A stretch of 64,000 nt of DNA. It comes from Biomphalaria glabrata. Its lineage: Eukaryota; Mollusca; Gastropoda; Planorbidae. Numbering within the stretch: the stretch's first letter is position 1; each line of letters begins with the position of its first letter. Below are positions 51,593-62,139 of this stretch, piece after piece. A program made the translations under genes and the position numbers. The stretch spans positions 2,995,001 through 3,059,000 of the forward strand of contig NC_074716.1 in assembly GCF_947242115.1 (NCBI RefSeq), in the 5' to 3' direction. The notes under the pieces were generated by a model. The model saw only the letters and a program-made list of their open reading frames with translations. It was not told where the DNA came from and searched no databases.

Positions 51593-54500
51593 ATGGCTAT
51601 TGCGTCAGTCAGTTCAGAAATTTTCAGACTTGGGACTTTCCAGGGATGGCCTGGTGCTGACATTCACTGTAAGACAGTCAAGCCGAATGCTATAGATCTT
51701 TCTAAGGCGGGATTTTTTTATACAGGAAGTAGTGATGAGGTCCAGTGTTTTGTTTGTGGGCTCAAAGTAGCGGACTGGGAGCGGCATCATGATCCTTTTG
51801 TTGTTCATGCAACTAGAAACCCACAATGCCCATTTGTGTTGGGCAGCGGTAGTGGAAACATTCCCGTTTTTGTGCCCGCTGAGGCTGCGTACATGAAAAT
51901 CAAGTCAGTGCTGAGAGAGGCTGGCAATATGGTGGCTGGCTCTTGGCAGCAGAATCCCAACACCAGCGTCATGTATGACACATTAAAGTCCTTGTATGGT
52001 CAAGGCCTGCTTAATCAAGAACCTTCACTGGCTAGTGACACTCCAACTCCTTCCAATAGATTACCATCCAGTAACTCACCCAGGCTAGCTCGTGGAGAGA
52101 AACAAGTCAACAGAATGAAAACAGGCTCTCCTGTTCCTAAAGTTTCTGGAGCACCCAGATCATCCTCTCGAACTGTTGACTCCCCACCTGCCAGAAGAAG
52201 CAGCACCTCAGAGTCTGCTATTTCAGAATCTCCAAGCACCCGTCCCAATTTTCAACGAGCTAAGTCATGTGCTTTTGATCCCCGTTCCTCGCGAAACTCA
52301 GAAACAATAGCGAATAGACAGACTTCCAACCCTGGGATAGATTATATGGAATACCAAGACTCAGAGGAAGCTCGACTCCAAACATTCAAAAGCTGGTCAG
52401 GCGTTCGAGGGGCTTCAGCTCGGGAATTTGCTCAAGCTGGGTTCATTTTTATTGGGGCTCCCGATAGAGTGCAGTGTGCCTATTGCCATGGGATCCTCCG
52501 AAACTGGAACGATAATGATGTTCCTCTAGAGGAACACCACAAACATTTCCCACAGTGCCAGTTTGTTAAAGAGTTCATGAGTGCCGTAACTGTCAGCAGA
52601 CCTAAGCATCAGAAGTATAAAACTGAGCCATCACGTCTCAGTTCCTTCAGCTCATGGGATATGAGCCGAAATCCCAAACCTTCAGATCTGGCTAAAGCTG
52701 GATTTTTTTATGTTGGTAGGTTCTTTCATTTTTTTGTATAAGTTTTGCTTGTTTGGTTATAGATGTTATATAACACTTATTTTTTATGATTCCTCTTATC
52801 AGCTTGCAAATTCTTGATGGGCTAGACCTTGATCTTGAAAACAGCTCTAATGATTTTCCTAGACCTTTGACAGTTTATATTAAATATGTCTTTGAGAAAA
52901 AAAATACTAGCTAATTGGCCACACAGTGAAAACTCTGGTTTGAGTATTATAATTTTTTAAATAATAATCTTTAATCTTTATAAAATTAAACTTGGTCTGG
53001 AGGTCAATACAATCTATATTATATCTTGTACACACATACTCTACATCATTGGGTATTCCCGCATGTATTCTTTAAAGGTTTACATATAAATAAGAAAAAG
53101 ATACATTTTTTTAAAAAGACAATACCTCCATTATTAAACTTAAAATATAATAAAATAATTTTTAAAAAATAAATAATAATCTATAAGGCTTAACTTTGGG
53201 ACATTCCCGAAGGCGAAAGTCCTTTCAAAACCAATGTTGGCTCTCGATCTTTTTATAAGTTATTCTAAGTATAGTACTCAAGTCTTCTTTCTTCTTCTTC
53301 GTTCTCATTTTTATGTTGGAGCGTTTAAATGACTAGACCAATAAATATATATATATATATGAGATGATCTGTGTAGTGTTTATACTATGAGTAGATTTAC
53401 ACATTCGTGTAACCAGGACTTTTTTCCAGGAGGGGGGTGGAGTACATTTTTTATCATTTATTAGTTATTAAGAAGTGATTGCTCTTACAAAAAGTAATTT
53501 AATAAGCTTCATAAGGAGGAATTGCCTTTTTTTGAAAAAAAATTTTAACCTTATTTGTTAGACCAAAACAAAAAAGTATTGCTAATTTAAGGGAAGATAT
53601 AAAATCAAAGTGACTATTCGTTCATAAATATTTTTGAAAACTACTTTGTCATTTAGGTCATGGGGATAGCGTCAAGTGCTTTTTCTGCGACGGAGGCCTA
53701 CGTAACTGGGAGCCTAATGATGACCCTTGGCGTGAACATGCCAGATGGTTTCCAAGATGCCAGTATGTCAAGCAGTCTAAAGGCCTTGCTTTCATTGAGA
53801 ATGTTCTGAAAGATGTCAACCTTACGGTAAGTCAGTGCTGATCCAACTAAACCAAATCACTAGTGAGTACCATGCTAAATAATTCACAAATTTGAGACAA
53901 AATTTGTGTTTGTCCTTAATTATAATAAGTTCATATTATTGTAGCAATCCAAAAAGTCACTATTTTGAGTTTTTAAGCTAAAATCTTAGGAGGTTAAAAA
54001 TAGTCCTGGTATACAAAGAATAGTTGTATTCCTTCTATACAAAAACATTTGTGTTCATTTATACAGAAACACTTGTGTTCCCTCTACATAAACATTTGTG
54101 CTCCTTCTATACAGAAATTTTTGTGTTCCTTCTATACAGAAACATTTATGTTCCCACTATACATAAACATTTGTGCTCCTGCTATACAGAAACATTTGTG
54201 TTCCTTCTATACAGAAACATTTGTGTTCCTTCTATACAGAAACATTTGTGTTCCTTCTGTGCAAAGAACATTTAGTGCGTACTAACTTGGTGTTAGTTTA
54301 TTTTTTAACTTTGGGAATTCCTTCAGACAACAGGGGATGCTGCAAAAGTCTATCCTTCTTTCATAAATAACACACTTTTTCAAATACTTTTTAATCATAA
54401 TAAGTAGGGTTCATGTAAAACAAAAAATGTATTAAAAAGGGGAGAGACAGACTTCTAATACATGCCAAATTCAGTCTAATAAAGACATCTAGGCAGCACT

Positions 54501-57500
54501 GACCAATACTACTACACATGTGAATTCAAGGTAAATTTAACGCACATATGTATGTAGTGGCCAGCTAGCGTTTTCCTGCATCCTAAGCTTCAAAACCCAC
54601 TTTTTCTCAACAGTTGAGAAGAGCACAATTAAAAAAAAAGTGTTTTCTTGCAGCAGAGCACACTATTCACTCTGTATAAAAAAAATGTGCAGCACTGGCC
54701 AGTAATATTTTGCCTATATGGCAACTTTCGAGCTACATATATTTTGAGCGTATGTCTGTAAAATCATCTTCATGTCAAGTAAGATGTCTTGCCGGTGATT
54801 TTTTTTTTTGTCACACAAAAGTTGTAAACAAAGCTATGTGCAACAGAATTTCTAGCACTCTTAACATAGAAATCCTACTTCAACAAGACTCCTGACAAAA
54901 TTTTTCTTGTCTCTTCAGGATTACCAGACAGCGTCTGTCGATGAGACTGAGCTCAAAAATATTGTCAAAGCCAGTGGTAAGTGAATTACCCACAACATTT
55001 GTTACAACCTTACCCACAACATTTGTTACAACCTTACCCACAACATTTGTTACAACCATTGACGTTTGCTTGCTTGCTTGCTTGGTGTCCTGTACATGCT
55101 AGTTTAAATGTTTAGTCTACATATTGTCATCGCTCATATCGTATTCTGTTCGACAGTATTGTACTTGAAATCATCTTAGACAAACTATTTATTTCCATTG
55201 TTTTGTCTGTGTTACTTCCCCTTATTTCACAACATTTAACCCTCCCCCCTCCCACTTTTTTTTCTGCTAGTGTGTGTGTGTGTATGTGTTATGAGTTACC
55301 TCCTCTGTTCATTCCTTAAAACAAAAAACAAACTTGGCCATTCTGAGCTGTGCTCATGACCTGTGTATGAAAATCATTGACTTAAGGGTAACAAACATTT
55401 CCTAACACACTGAGGTTAGTTGAAGTTACATACTGAATGGAGATGATCAACAATTGTAGTGTACAATAAAGTGTTTCTTAAAGACTTGAACTCTTGGTCC
55501 AATGGCTCACAGTATCTATTGTGCTTCATGTAGGAAGTGCCATATGGACTACGATTACCATGACTCTGATTACAATTACCAGAACTCTGATTACAATTAC
55601 CGGGACTCCGATTACAATTACCAGGACACTGATTACAATTACCAGGACACTGACTACAATTACCAGGACTCTGATTACAATTACCAGGACTCTGACACTG
55701 ACATGGTGTCAGCTTATTGGGACTTTGATGATAGACTTATGTCGCATAGGAATTGTCAACACATGACACAAAGTTCAGTGGACCCTCTTGTAGTATCGAA
55801 TCTAGAACAGCGAGTGGGTACCGTGTCCCATAGTGTCAGGAATGTATGCTCTTTACGTAACCCGTCCATGAGTCGCATCCACTTCACTGATCGTCGTTTG
55901 CCATTATCTCATGGACATTTTATTCATTCTTCTGATGTTGACATCCCAGAGCCAGTGTATGAGGGAAGCTCTCTAACATATTCAAGAGCATTTGGTCAAC
56001 ATCCTTCACTTTTTTGTAAGTCACACTTCAAATTATCAGAAATAAAAGTTGGCGAATTTCTCTTTCTTAAATTTTAACTTTGCATAGGATGTAAAAAAAT
56101 TTAACAAACTTTTGTTTTTCCTTTCAACCATAAAAGTGGTCTTTTCAAATGAGTGTGTACCCCTTTTAGACCTTGCTGATGATGTAAAGATCATATTTCA
56201 GTGGCTCATGGTTAATGAAGGTGTCAGCTAATAACTAACCACCTTTAAAAAGTAGTAACGTTTCCCTTTCAGACCTTGCATCTATGTTGCAGATGGTGTT
56301 AAGGTCATCTACTTCTATGGCCAATCCTTAACTAGCAAAGTGTCATGTGGCCAGCACAATGACCAACTGCCTTTACTTTCCCCAACTAAAGTCAGGTACC
56401 CATTAGAGTTGGGTGGACTCAGGAGCGCCTTAAAAATCCTGAAATTCAAAATCCCAGTCTTCTCAGAGATTCCAACCCAGGGCCCAGGTTCGGAAATCAT
56501 ACGCTTAACCACTCAGCCACCACACCCCTAACCGCCTTTACTACTTTAGAATGAATGGACTCTGGGGTGCCCTAAAAATTCCGAAATTCAAAATCCCAGT
56601 CTTCACCGAGATTTGAACCCAATAGTCCTCCAATTACCAATCGCTTTACCACTCACCACTGCTCTTTATTTTTTGTATACTATTTAGGCCTGCTCAGTTC
56701 TATCCCCCCTTCTCTACACACTTCTCCCCATCCCCCCTTGAACAGTCACACACACACAAAGATGTTACTCTTTTTGCAGCTCAAAGAGATATAGACCCTA
56801 GAGAGATCACTGCAAGAATGGACAGCCCGATAGTCAAAGCTGTACTTAACATGGAGATTCCAAAGCCAAGGGTCAAGGAAGCCATCAAAACCAGATTAGC
56901 AGAAAATGGTAAGCATAGAATGTCACTCATATGATTGTGTCATTAGCACTGCTTGACAAAGAGGTCAGTGAAAGCAAAGGTTGAAAATGACTGCTTATAG
57001 CTTGAGCACAAGATCACTGCTATTAGCTAGAACATGGCTTTATTACTATGATGACTGCTTTAAGCTATTTGACGAGATCACCTTGACGAAGTACTTTTAT
57101 ATTTTTTTTTTTAGCATGAAAAATATTTTAATTTAAATCTAATCTAACATTAACTATTGGCTTCATTAGTGCTTCCCAGCCGCGAATGCTGAAGGAGCTC
57201 TTAAGGGTGTCTTTCTAGCACTTGTATTGTACGATCTCCACACAATCTTTATAAATCCATTTTATTTTTAAACTCCATCCGTGTTTTGGTACACTTGTAT
57301 GATACATCTTTTGTGTTTAGGGGAAGATTTCACTAGTGCTGAAGCACTGCTGGAAGCCATCTTCAGTTCTAGCAGTGGAGGACCAGGGGATGTTAGTGAT
57401 AGTGTTAGTGACAGTAAGAATGAACAGGACAGACGCCACCCTAGTGAATCAGAGAGTCAAGGTATGTGTTGTCTTGCACCAAACTGTGATACATATTTTG

Positions 57501-59649
57501 ATATTGTGGAAGTATTCATTTGTTGTACTTCTGCTTTTGTGTGCAGTAAAAAAAATACAAACCCAGATATTCAAAAATGGTTATACCAAGCTTATTGTTG
57601 GGGATATGTTTAATTAATTGAACATGAAGCTTTGTATGTTTTATATAGTCGGGACACTTGTATTTGTGTTGATTGGTTTGTAGTGTGATAGTGCTGAGCT
57701 GTTAGGTCAATGTTGTGGTGCCAAGTAATATGCTAAGCTGTTGTAAAAAGTTCTTTAATTTCCACTCTTTCTTTCTCTCTAAAAAAAATGTATTTCTTTT
57801 CATTTGTATTGACCAATCCCAGTTTTATCTTTTGATTAATGGTTAAAAATATTTTATGTTCAAATTATATTTGGAATACCATTTCATACAAATAAAATTC
57901 CACCACTGAAGTATTTATATTTTAAAATTGTAATCCTTAAGTTTCAGTGTATACACAAATTTCAAATACCAATTTATAGTTTTAAAATTTGAAATACACT
58001 TAGACTTGTTTCAAAGTATGAAATATTTTATATATTTTCTTGGTTTCAAATACTATTTTAATTAAATTTTGAAACATAGTCCTGGTTTTATAGCTCAAAG
58101 ATTTTGTAGCTAAATTTAGAATTATCAGTTAGCTTTCATCAGTTTTGAAATATTCATTCATTCGACCATTGTTTCTTATCCAGAAGCACACCTCATTAGC
58201 ACATCCAAAAACTGACAGTCATTCCTTTAGGCTCTCTGCATGCTGTCTCTCTAAGTACAAGAAACAACTCCCAATTTAAATGAGAAATAATCTTGATCAA
58301 TAGATCTTGTCTAACATTGTGTCCCAATATGAATGAGAAATAATCTTGATCAATAGATCTTGTCTCACATTGTGTCCCAATTTTCTCAGCTGTGGTAACA
58401 ATTAGTTTCTTCTATTTGCACACCATGGGGATGGAGAAAATAAAGGCTAACATATAAATATGTTATTACCACAATGTTCTAATGCATGGATTAAAAAACA
58501 AGGATAGCCAGTGTTGGAATCGAAAGGGGAAAAGTCAAGTCCAAACAAAACTATTAAATTACCAGGTATATATATATATATTTATAGTTTGTCCATCGTG
58601 GTTCGATGATGACCACTTTTTTCATACAGAGGGCTGAGGGCTTTGCACTGGGGTTTTGTGCCTTCTGGCTGGTGAGACCTATGTGAGCCCGGAATGTTCG
58701 GCTGCACAAAGGGCAGGTTATTCCAGCTGCAGCTGTACATGTCCAATGCATCAATAATGGAAAAGACTAGCTAATGGCTATCTGGGGAAGTCTAAATAGA
58801 TGCACATAACAAAGTATTTAAAAAATAAAGCTTATCTAAGGTAAAGAGTTCCACACATACAACAATATAACTCAATTATCTAGTTATTTCCCTTATTCAA
58901 AATCAAGCAAAATAATTATCAATAATTTTTTGACCAATTGGTTACTCTTTTAATTCATGTTTTGTTAGGTACAAGCTATAATTGATTAAAGCTTCAACTT
59001 GATTAAAAAATGGTTTTGGGAGAAATAACTTACAATAAAATTATCTATGGGGACAAAACCTTAAATATTTAGCCATATCTGTGAATACTGAATAATAATG
59101 TTGTTTGTTGGTATCAAACAAACTAATTACCAGTAATTAGTTGAAATTGTGTAATATTTTTATAGATTCATGTCATGTCTATGCCAATGAATAATTGTGC
59201 AAAGTTTCAACTTTACCCTTTGTGCAAAGTTTCAACTTTACCCGAGAAGGGGTGTGGGAGAAATAATGTATACAACTTTTTACCAGAAAGACAGACAGAT
59301 AGACAGAGTTAGTTGATAAAAATGAATTTTTCTAAATAATTGTGCATGCTAGAACTAGCCAAACTGAATTTCCAATGCATCACATATAATCATTTCTTGA
59401 AGACTCATTAAAACAGAAGTAGATAAACTGTTATTCCGTTTCTTTGTTACAGACTCATTAAAACTGATGGAAGAAAACCGGCTACTGAAAGAACAGAGGC
59501 AGTGTAAAATCTGTATGGACGAGGAAGTGTGTGTAGTGTTTCTGCCCTGCGGACATCTTGTGTGCTGCTCCACTTGTGCCCCAGCCCTGAATCTGTGCCC
59601 AATATGTCGCGCCAAGATTAGAGGGACAGTCCGTACATATATTTCTTAA
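51593..59649 (+). CDS. Inhibitor of apoptosis protein (BIR-BIR-BIR-UBA-RING), XIAP/cIAP-like
   Basis: Caspase-binding E3 ubiquitin ligase family. Exons: 51593-52715, 53657-53826, 54919-54976, 56780-56908, 57321-57461, 59453-59649. All are GT-AG and phases join; 605 residues plus stop. BIR1 is about residues 12-82 (CFVC, then H-x6-C in HATRNPQC). BIR2 is about 261-328 (CAYC...HHKHFPQC). BIR3 is about 348-412 (CFFC...HARWFPRC), split by intron 1. A Ser/Pro/Arg-rich linker lies between BIR1 and BIR2. The UBA is about 462-505 ([19 protein letters not shown]...[10 protein letters not shown]). The RING is about 558-593 ([27 protein letters not shown]). There is no CARD between UBA and RING, so the layout is XIAP-like. 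Start: the ATG at 51593; an in-frame TAA lies 13 codons upstream. A possible cassette exon is listed separately. AATAAA signals lie at 59790 and 60092. Confidence 0.93.
52716..53656 (+). other. IAP intron 1, nothing distinctive
   Basis: AT-rich intron that splits BIR3 just before its zinc ligands. I see only simple TATA runs near 53345 and no transposon. Confidence 0.5.
54030..54262 (+). repeat. 25-bp tandem array in IAP intron 2
   Basis: About nine units of GTTCCTTCTATACAGAAACA + TTTGT with variants (CTCCTTCTATAC, CCCACTATACAT). The 25-bp period keeps several frames open, so the peptides are not meaningful. Confidence 0.9.
54986..55058 (+). repeat. 24-bp triplication after IAP exon 3
   Basis: Three units of ACCCACAACATTTGTTACAA + CCTT start nine bases after the donor of exon 3 (GTAAGTGA at 54977). 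Confidence 0.9.
55548..55702 (+). repeat. 21-bp tandem array (DYNYQDS / ITITRTL frames)
   Basis: About seven units of GATTACAATTACCAGGACTC + T. The 21-bp period encodes the heptapeptide DYNYQDS in one frame and TITRTLI in another; the third frame has stops. Confidence 0.9.
55713..56015 (+). CDS. Candidate cassette exon of the IAP gene (unconfirmed)
   Basis: An open frame of about 190 codons (from about 55502) ends at a good donor, CTTTTTT|GTAAGT (56016), in phase 1. That is the same phase as the neighbouring exons. A phase-1 acceptor that keeps this frame is GTGTCAG|CT at 55712. Used with it, the exon is 303 nt and could be included or skipped without changing frame. It would add [17 protein letters not shown]... 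to ...[10 protein letters not shown] between BIR3 and UBA. The acceptor is weak, and the stronger-looking TGTAG at 55534 is out of frame. I recognise no domain in it. Confidence 0.35.
56255..56530 (-). repeat. SINE family C (diverged)
   Basis: The minus strand has TGGCTGAGTGGTTAAGCGTA (A box), a degenerate B box in GGGTTGGAATCTCTGAGAAG, then CCCAACTCTAATGGGTACC, CTGGCCACATGACAC and the CTTTCCCTTTC end, all in family C order. It is in an IAP intron. Confidence 0.7.
56531..56672 (-). repeat. SINE family C head fragment
   Basis: A second, partial copy directly adjoins the first. The minus strand has a GTGAGTGGTAAAGCGATTGG head, GGGTTCAAATCTCGGTGAAG (B box) and TTCGGAATTTTTAGGGCACC. Confidence 0.6.
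57462..58540 (+). repeat. IAP intron 6 left part with a ~52-bp direct duplication
   Basis: Mostly featureless AT-rich intron. At 58277-58382 the block AATGAGAAATAATCTTGATC + AATAGATCTTGTCT(A/C)ACATTG + TGTCCCAAT occurs twice in tandem. Confidence 0.6.
58585..58765 (-). mobile_element. LINE CCHH-type tail relic (minus)
   Basis: The minus strand reads [20 protein letters not shown] + GLTSQKAQ, a C..C..TF.A.IGL.SH-type end of a LINE protein with the His replaced, followed by a short 3' UTR. Confidence 0.65.
58850..59345 (-). repeat. Interspersed repeat M2, two minus-strand copies
   Basis: Copy one (58850-59035) has TATTTCCCTTATTCAAAATC and TTTGGGAGAAATAACTTACA. Copy two (59130-59345) has AAAGTTTCAACTTTACCCGA, GTGGGAGAAATAATG and AAGACAGACAGATAGACAGA + GTTAGTTGATAAAAA. 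Copy two carries a 20-bp internal duplication (GTGCAAAGTTTCAACTTTAC). Confidence 0.6.
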
Positions 59650-60300
59650 GACTACTTAAATACATTGTGCCAAGATAAGAGGGACATTTTTTTCATACAT
59701 TCTTAAGACTACCTAATTATGTTTTTAAACATTTGTGCAATATTTCTTTTTTTTTTTTTTACATTTTAATATATTTTTTTTTTAAACTTAATAAAAATCC
59801 TAAATCGTAGCATTGTATACGGAAGTAGGAAATAGTGAAACACATTATCTCAGACATCTAATTTAACGCTTTTCATTTGTATTGAGCTAACTTTTTAAAA
59901 TACTGTTTTCTTGCTCAGTCCGCAGTGTCTGTCCTTCAATGTGTCATGTTTGTGTCTATCTTGTGATATGATCACATGGTCTGTTGCGTCAGTCATGCAA
60001 TTTGTTACGTGTTCATTCCTGTCTGATCTGATGTCTTTAGTTTGTCCATTTTATTATTGCATTTTTATTTTGCATTTTTATTTTGGTTCTGAATAAATCC
60101 ATATTTTCGTGATATTTATCTTAATATTTGTTATCATTGGTCATGTCATTTTCTAACCTTGTGTTAACTTTTGTATGCAATGATGGTGTAAGCAGCAAAA
60201 AATCAATTCATTATTTATCAAATTCTTGCTGAATTCAATAGATAATTTTTTAAGAAATACGCTTTGGTATCTGAAGCATTTAATTCTTAAACAACTCCTT
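59650..60300 (+). other. IAP 3' UTR and flank
   Basis: Two AATAAA signals (59790-59795 and 60092-60097) follow the stop codon, the second in CTGAATAAATCC. GTGCCAAGATAAGAGGGACA after the stop repeats the coding GCGCCAAGATTAGAGGGACA (59609-59628), a small local duplication of the exon end. Confidence 0.5.
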
Positions 60301-60304
60301 AAAA

Positions 60305-60978
60305 CATAAGAAACTAGAAAAGACACAACATAGAGCAATGAGAAATGAATATTCACATTTGATTAGAGTAACACCTTTAATAAAATCTTAGCCTTCAGGA
60401 TAGAAGACTTAAAAAGTAAAACACTGAACATTTGAATCTTCAAATACAAAAATAAAACCTAATAAAATACTCAGAAAGACACAAAGATAAAGGCACATTC
60501 CTTGTTCCATAAAAGTAAAGTAAAGTTCCCCTTTCAGACCTTGTGGTCTATAGGGCAGATGATGTAAAGGTCATCTGTTTCTGTGGCCTACGGTTAACGA
60601 GGGTGTCATGTGGCCAGCACAACGACCAACCGCCTTTACTTTTCCCTAACTAATGTCAGGTACCCATTAGAGCTGGGTGGACTCAGAGGCGCCCGAAGAT
60701 CCCGAAATTAAAAATCCCAGTCTTCACCAGGATTCGAACCCCGGTCCCCGGTTCGGAAGTCAAGCGCTTTACCGCTCAGCCACCGCGCCTCCCCTTGTTC
60801 CATAAGCTAGGACAAATTTTTACAAATACTCCTTCTTCCCTAGTGTTATTAGAGCATGGAATATTTGGTAGAGTTTGTCATTGAATAACATGGATGATGA
60901 CTTAGGGACATGTGTGGGACATAACCATCTTCTTTTTTGAAGAAACGTCTGTACTTTATAAATTAAAATATGTGTAGG
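60305..60978 (+). mobile_element. LINE 3'-end relic, interrupted by a SINE
   Basis: It matches the 14.3-14.73 kb part of the LINE: AAGAAACTAGAAAAGACACA, TCACATTTGATTAGAGTAAC, TACTCAGAAAGACACAAAGA, and, right of the insert, AGCTAGGACAAATTTTTACA and TTTTTTGAAGAAACGTCTGT. Small deletions have broken its frame. Confidence 0.8.
60512..60792 (-). repeat. SINE family C, full copy with target-site duplication
   Basis: On the minus strand: GGAGGCGCGGTGGCTGAGCG + GTAAAGCGC (A box), GGGGTTCGAATCCTGGTGAA (B box), a body of about 200 bp, and a CTTTACTTTACTTT tail. It is flanked by the 12-bp duplicate CCTTGTTCCATA at 60500-60511 and 60793-60804, inside a LINE relic. A tRNA origin is clear, but the parent tRNA is not settled. 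Confidence 0.88.
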
Positions 60979-61039
60979 GGGCCTACCTATGTACATTAAG
61001 ACATTAGTTCAAAACAGATTGTATTTAAGTATTGATTTA

Positions 61040-61292
61040 AAATTACTTTGCACAGGCTGAAAGTAATAACGAGATAGCTGGATGCCACTTACAAAGGCCG
61101 TGGGATACATACTTGGGACTATACGAAAATCCACTGCCGAGGACAGATGTAAACGGTGAAAAGAAAATCTAAATTGACCACTGGCTTCCAATCGTAATGC
61201 CTTCGCTGAATGTGGCAAAATATGTGGGTCACATCTGGGGCTGTGTAGCCACGGGAAATACTGCATTCCTCATTAATCTTCGGACTCGAAGA
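61040..61292 (+). mobile_element. LINE C-terminal relic ending in CTCATTAATCTTCGGACTCG
   Basis: AGATAGCTGGATGCCACTTA, GGTGAAAAGAAAATCTAAAT, GAATGTGGCAAAATATGTGG and GCATTCCTCATTAATCTTCG follow the order of the 24930-25140 relic. The frame is decayed. Confidence 0.55.
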
Positions 61293-61297
61293 CAAAC

Positions 61298-61303
61298 TTT
61301 ATT
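61298..61303 (-). terminator. Possible polyadenylation signal for the minus-strand gene
   Basis: AATAAA on the minus strand, 89 nt beyond the stop codon at 61392. It sits at the edge of a LINE relic. Confidence 0.4.
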
Positions 61304-61391
61304 ATGTCTTTTATAAAAAATCAAAATCATTTGACAAATCTTAATGAAACACGCACACTAAAATACAACATTCACATAAGAAACAATGTCA

Positions 61392-61667
61392 TTAAAAAAA
61401 TACATTATTTCTACCTAACGGTCTATCTATTCTATCTTGTAAATTGACATTCATTCTAACTCCATTGCCAAATCCACCTCCATTTCCAAAGCCCCCTTCC
61501 TGGTTTCTAAATTCACCTTGATTTCCACCAGAACCAGCCTGACCATTCCCAAAACCTGGCCATGGGCCATCCATACCATCATTAAAGTTATCTGAACCAA
61601 AGTCACCTCCTAACCCACCACCGCCATTACTTCCATAGCTGCCACTAACATTTGTAATCGGATTACG
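61392..61667 (-). CDS. Last exon of an unidentified gene with a Gly/Asn/Phe-rich tail
   Basis: A minus-strand frame opens at an acceptor-like TTTTTTAACTCACATCAG (exon from about 61673) and ends at a stop at 61392. The peptide starts NVRNPITNVSGSYGSNGGGG, continues with DFGSDNFNDGMDGPW and several GFGNG-type repeats, and closes RMNVNLQDRIDRPLGRNNVFF. Such Gly-rich tails occur in hnRNP-like RNA-binding proteins, but no RNA-binding motif lies in this exon. The upstream exons are not in view up to 64,000, so I do not name the gene. Low-complexity composition is the only functional clue. Confidence 0.55.
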   Translation of the reverse strand, partial: RNPITNVSGSYGSNGGGGLGGDFGSDNFNDGMDGPWPGFGNGQAGSGGNQGEFRNQEGGFGNGGGFGNGVRMNVNLQDRIDRPLGRNNVFF

Positions 61668-61909
61668 AACATTCTGATGTGAGTTAAAAAACAGCTCAAT
61701 ATAGGTATTTTCAATTTAAATGATGCAGAAAAATTTATTGGGATATTCACAAATAAAAGAATACACACAAATTATTCTTCAGGTAGTTTAAATATGCATA
61801 AAAGGCTGAACACAAAAAATTAAATGATAAATATGACCAGTGGAAATGTATAGGCCTGGCAGTAGAAGCTGAATCTCGATAAACACTGAAGAATTAAACC
61901 AATACATAA

Positions 61910-61998
61910 GACAGAAACGTTGTACACGTATCTTCTCTTATCTTATATGATACAGACGTTTATCTTATATGATACAGACGTTACTTCAAAAAAGAAGT
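61910..61998 (-). mobile_element. LINE 3'-end relic (minus), short
   Basis: ATCTTATATGATACAGACGT occurs twice and is followed by TACTTCAAAAAAGAAG, the reverse complement of the LINE end CTTTTTTGAAGTAACGTCTG plus the ATAAGATAAGATAAG tail. Confidence 0.6.
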
Positions 61999-62139
61999 CA
62001 TTCATGTTAAAGACTTGAGGTCTATTTCCATTTTTTTCTGAATGATTCTGACACCTCGCTCTGTATGACTTCGTCCTAACATATGGAATATTTCCGGGTC
62101 AACACAAGCTGAAAATGAATGAAACGAGAGAATCGCTGA

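Noticed and set aside
55494-55766. Alternative IAP frame from the acceptor at 55534 (ITITRTL repeat)
   Set aside because: It is the phase that exon 3 would need, but it reaches a stop at 55764 before any donor. I do not use it in the main model.
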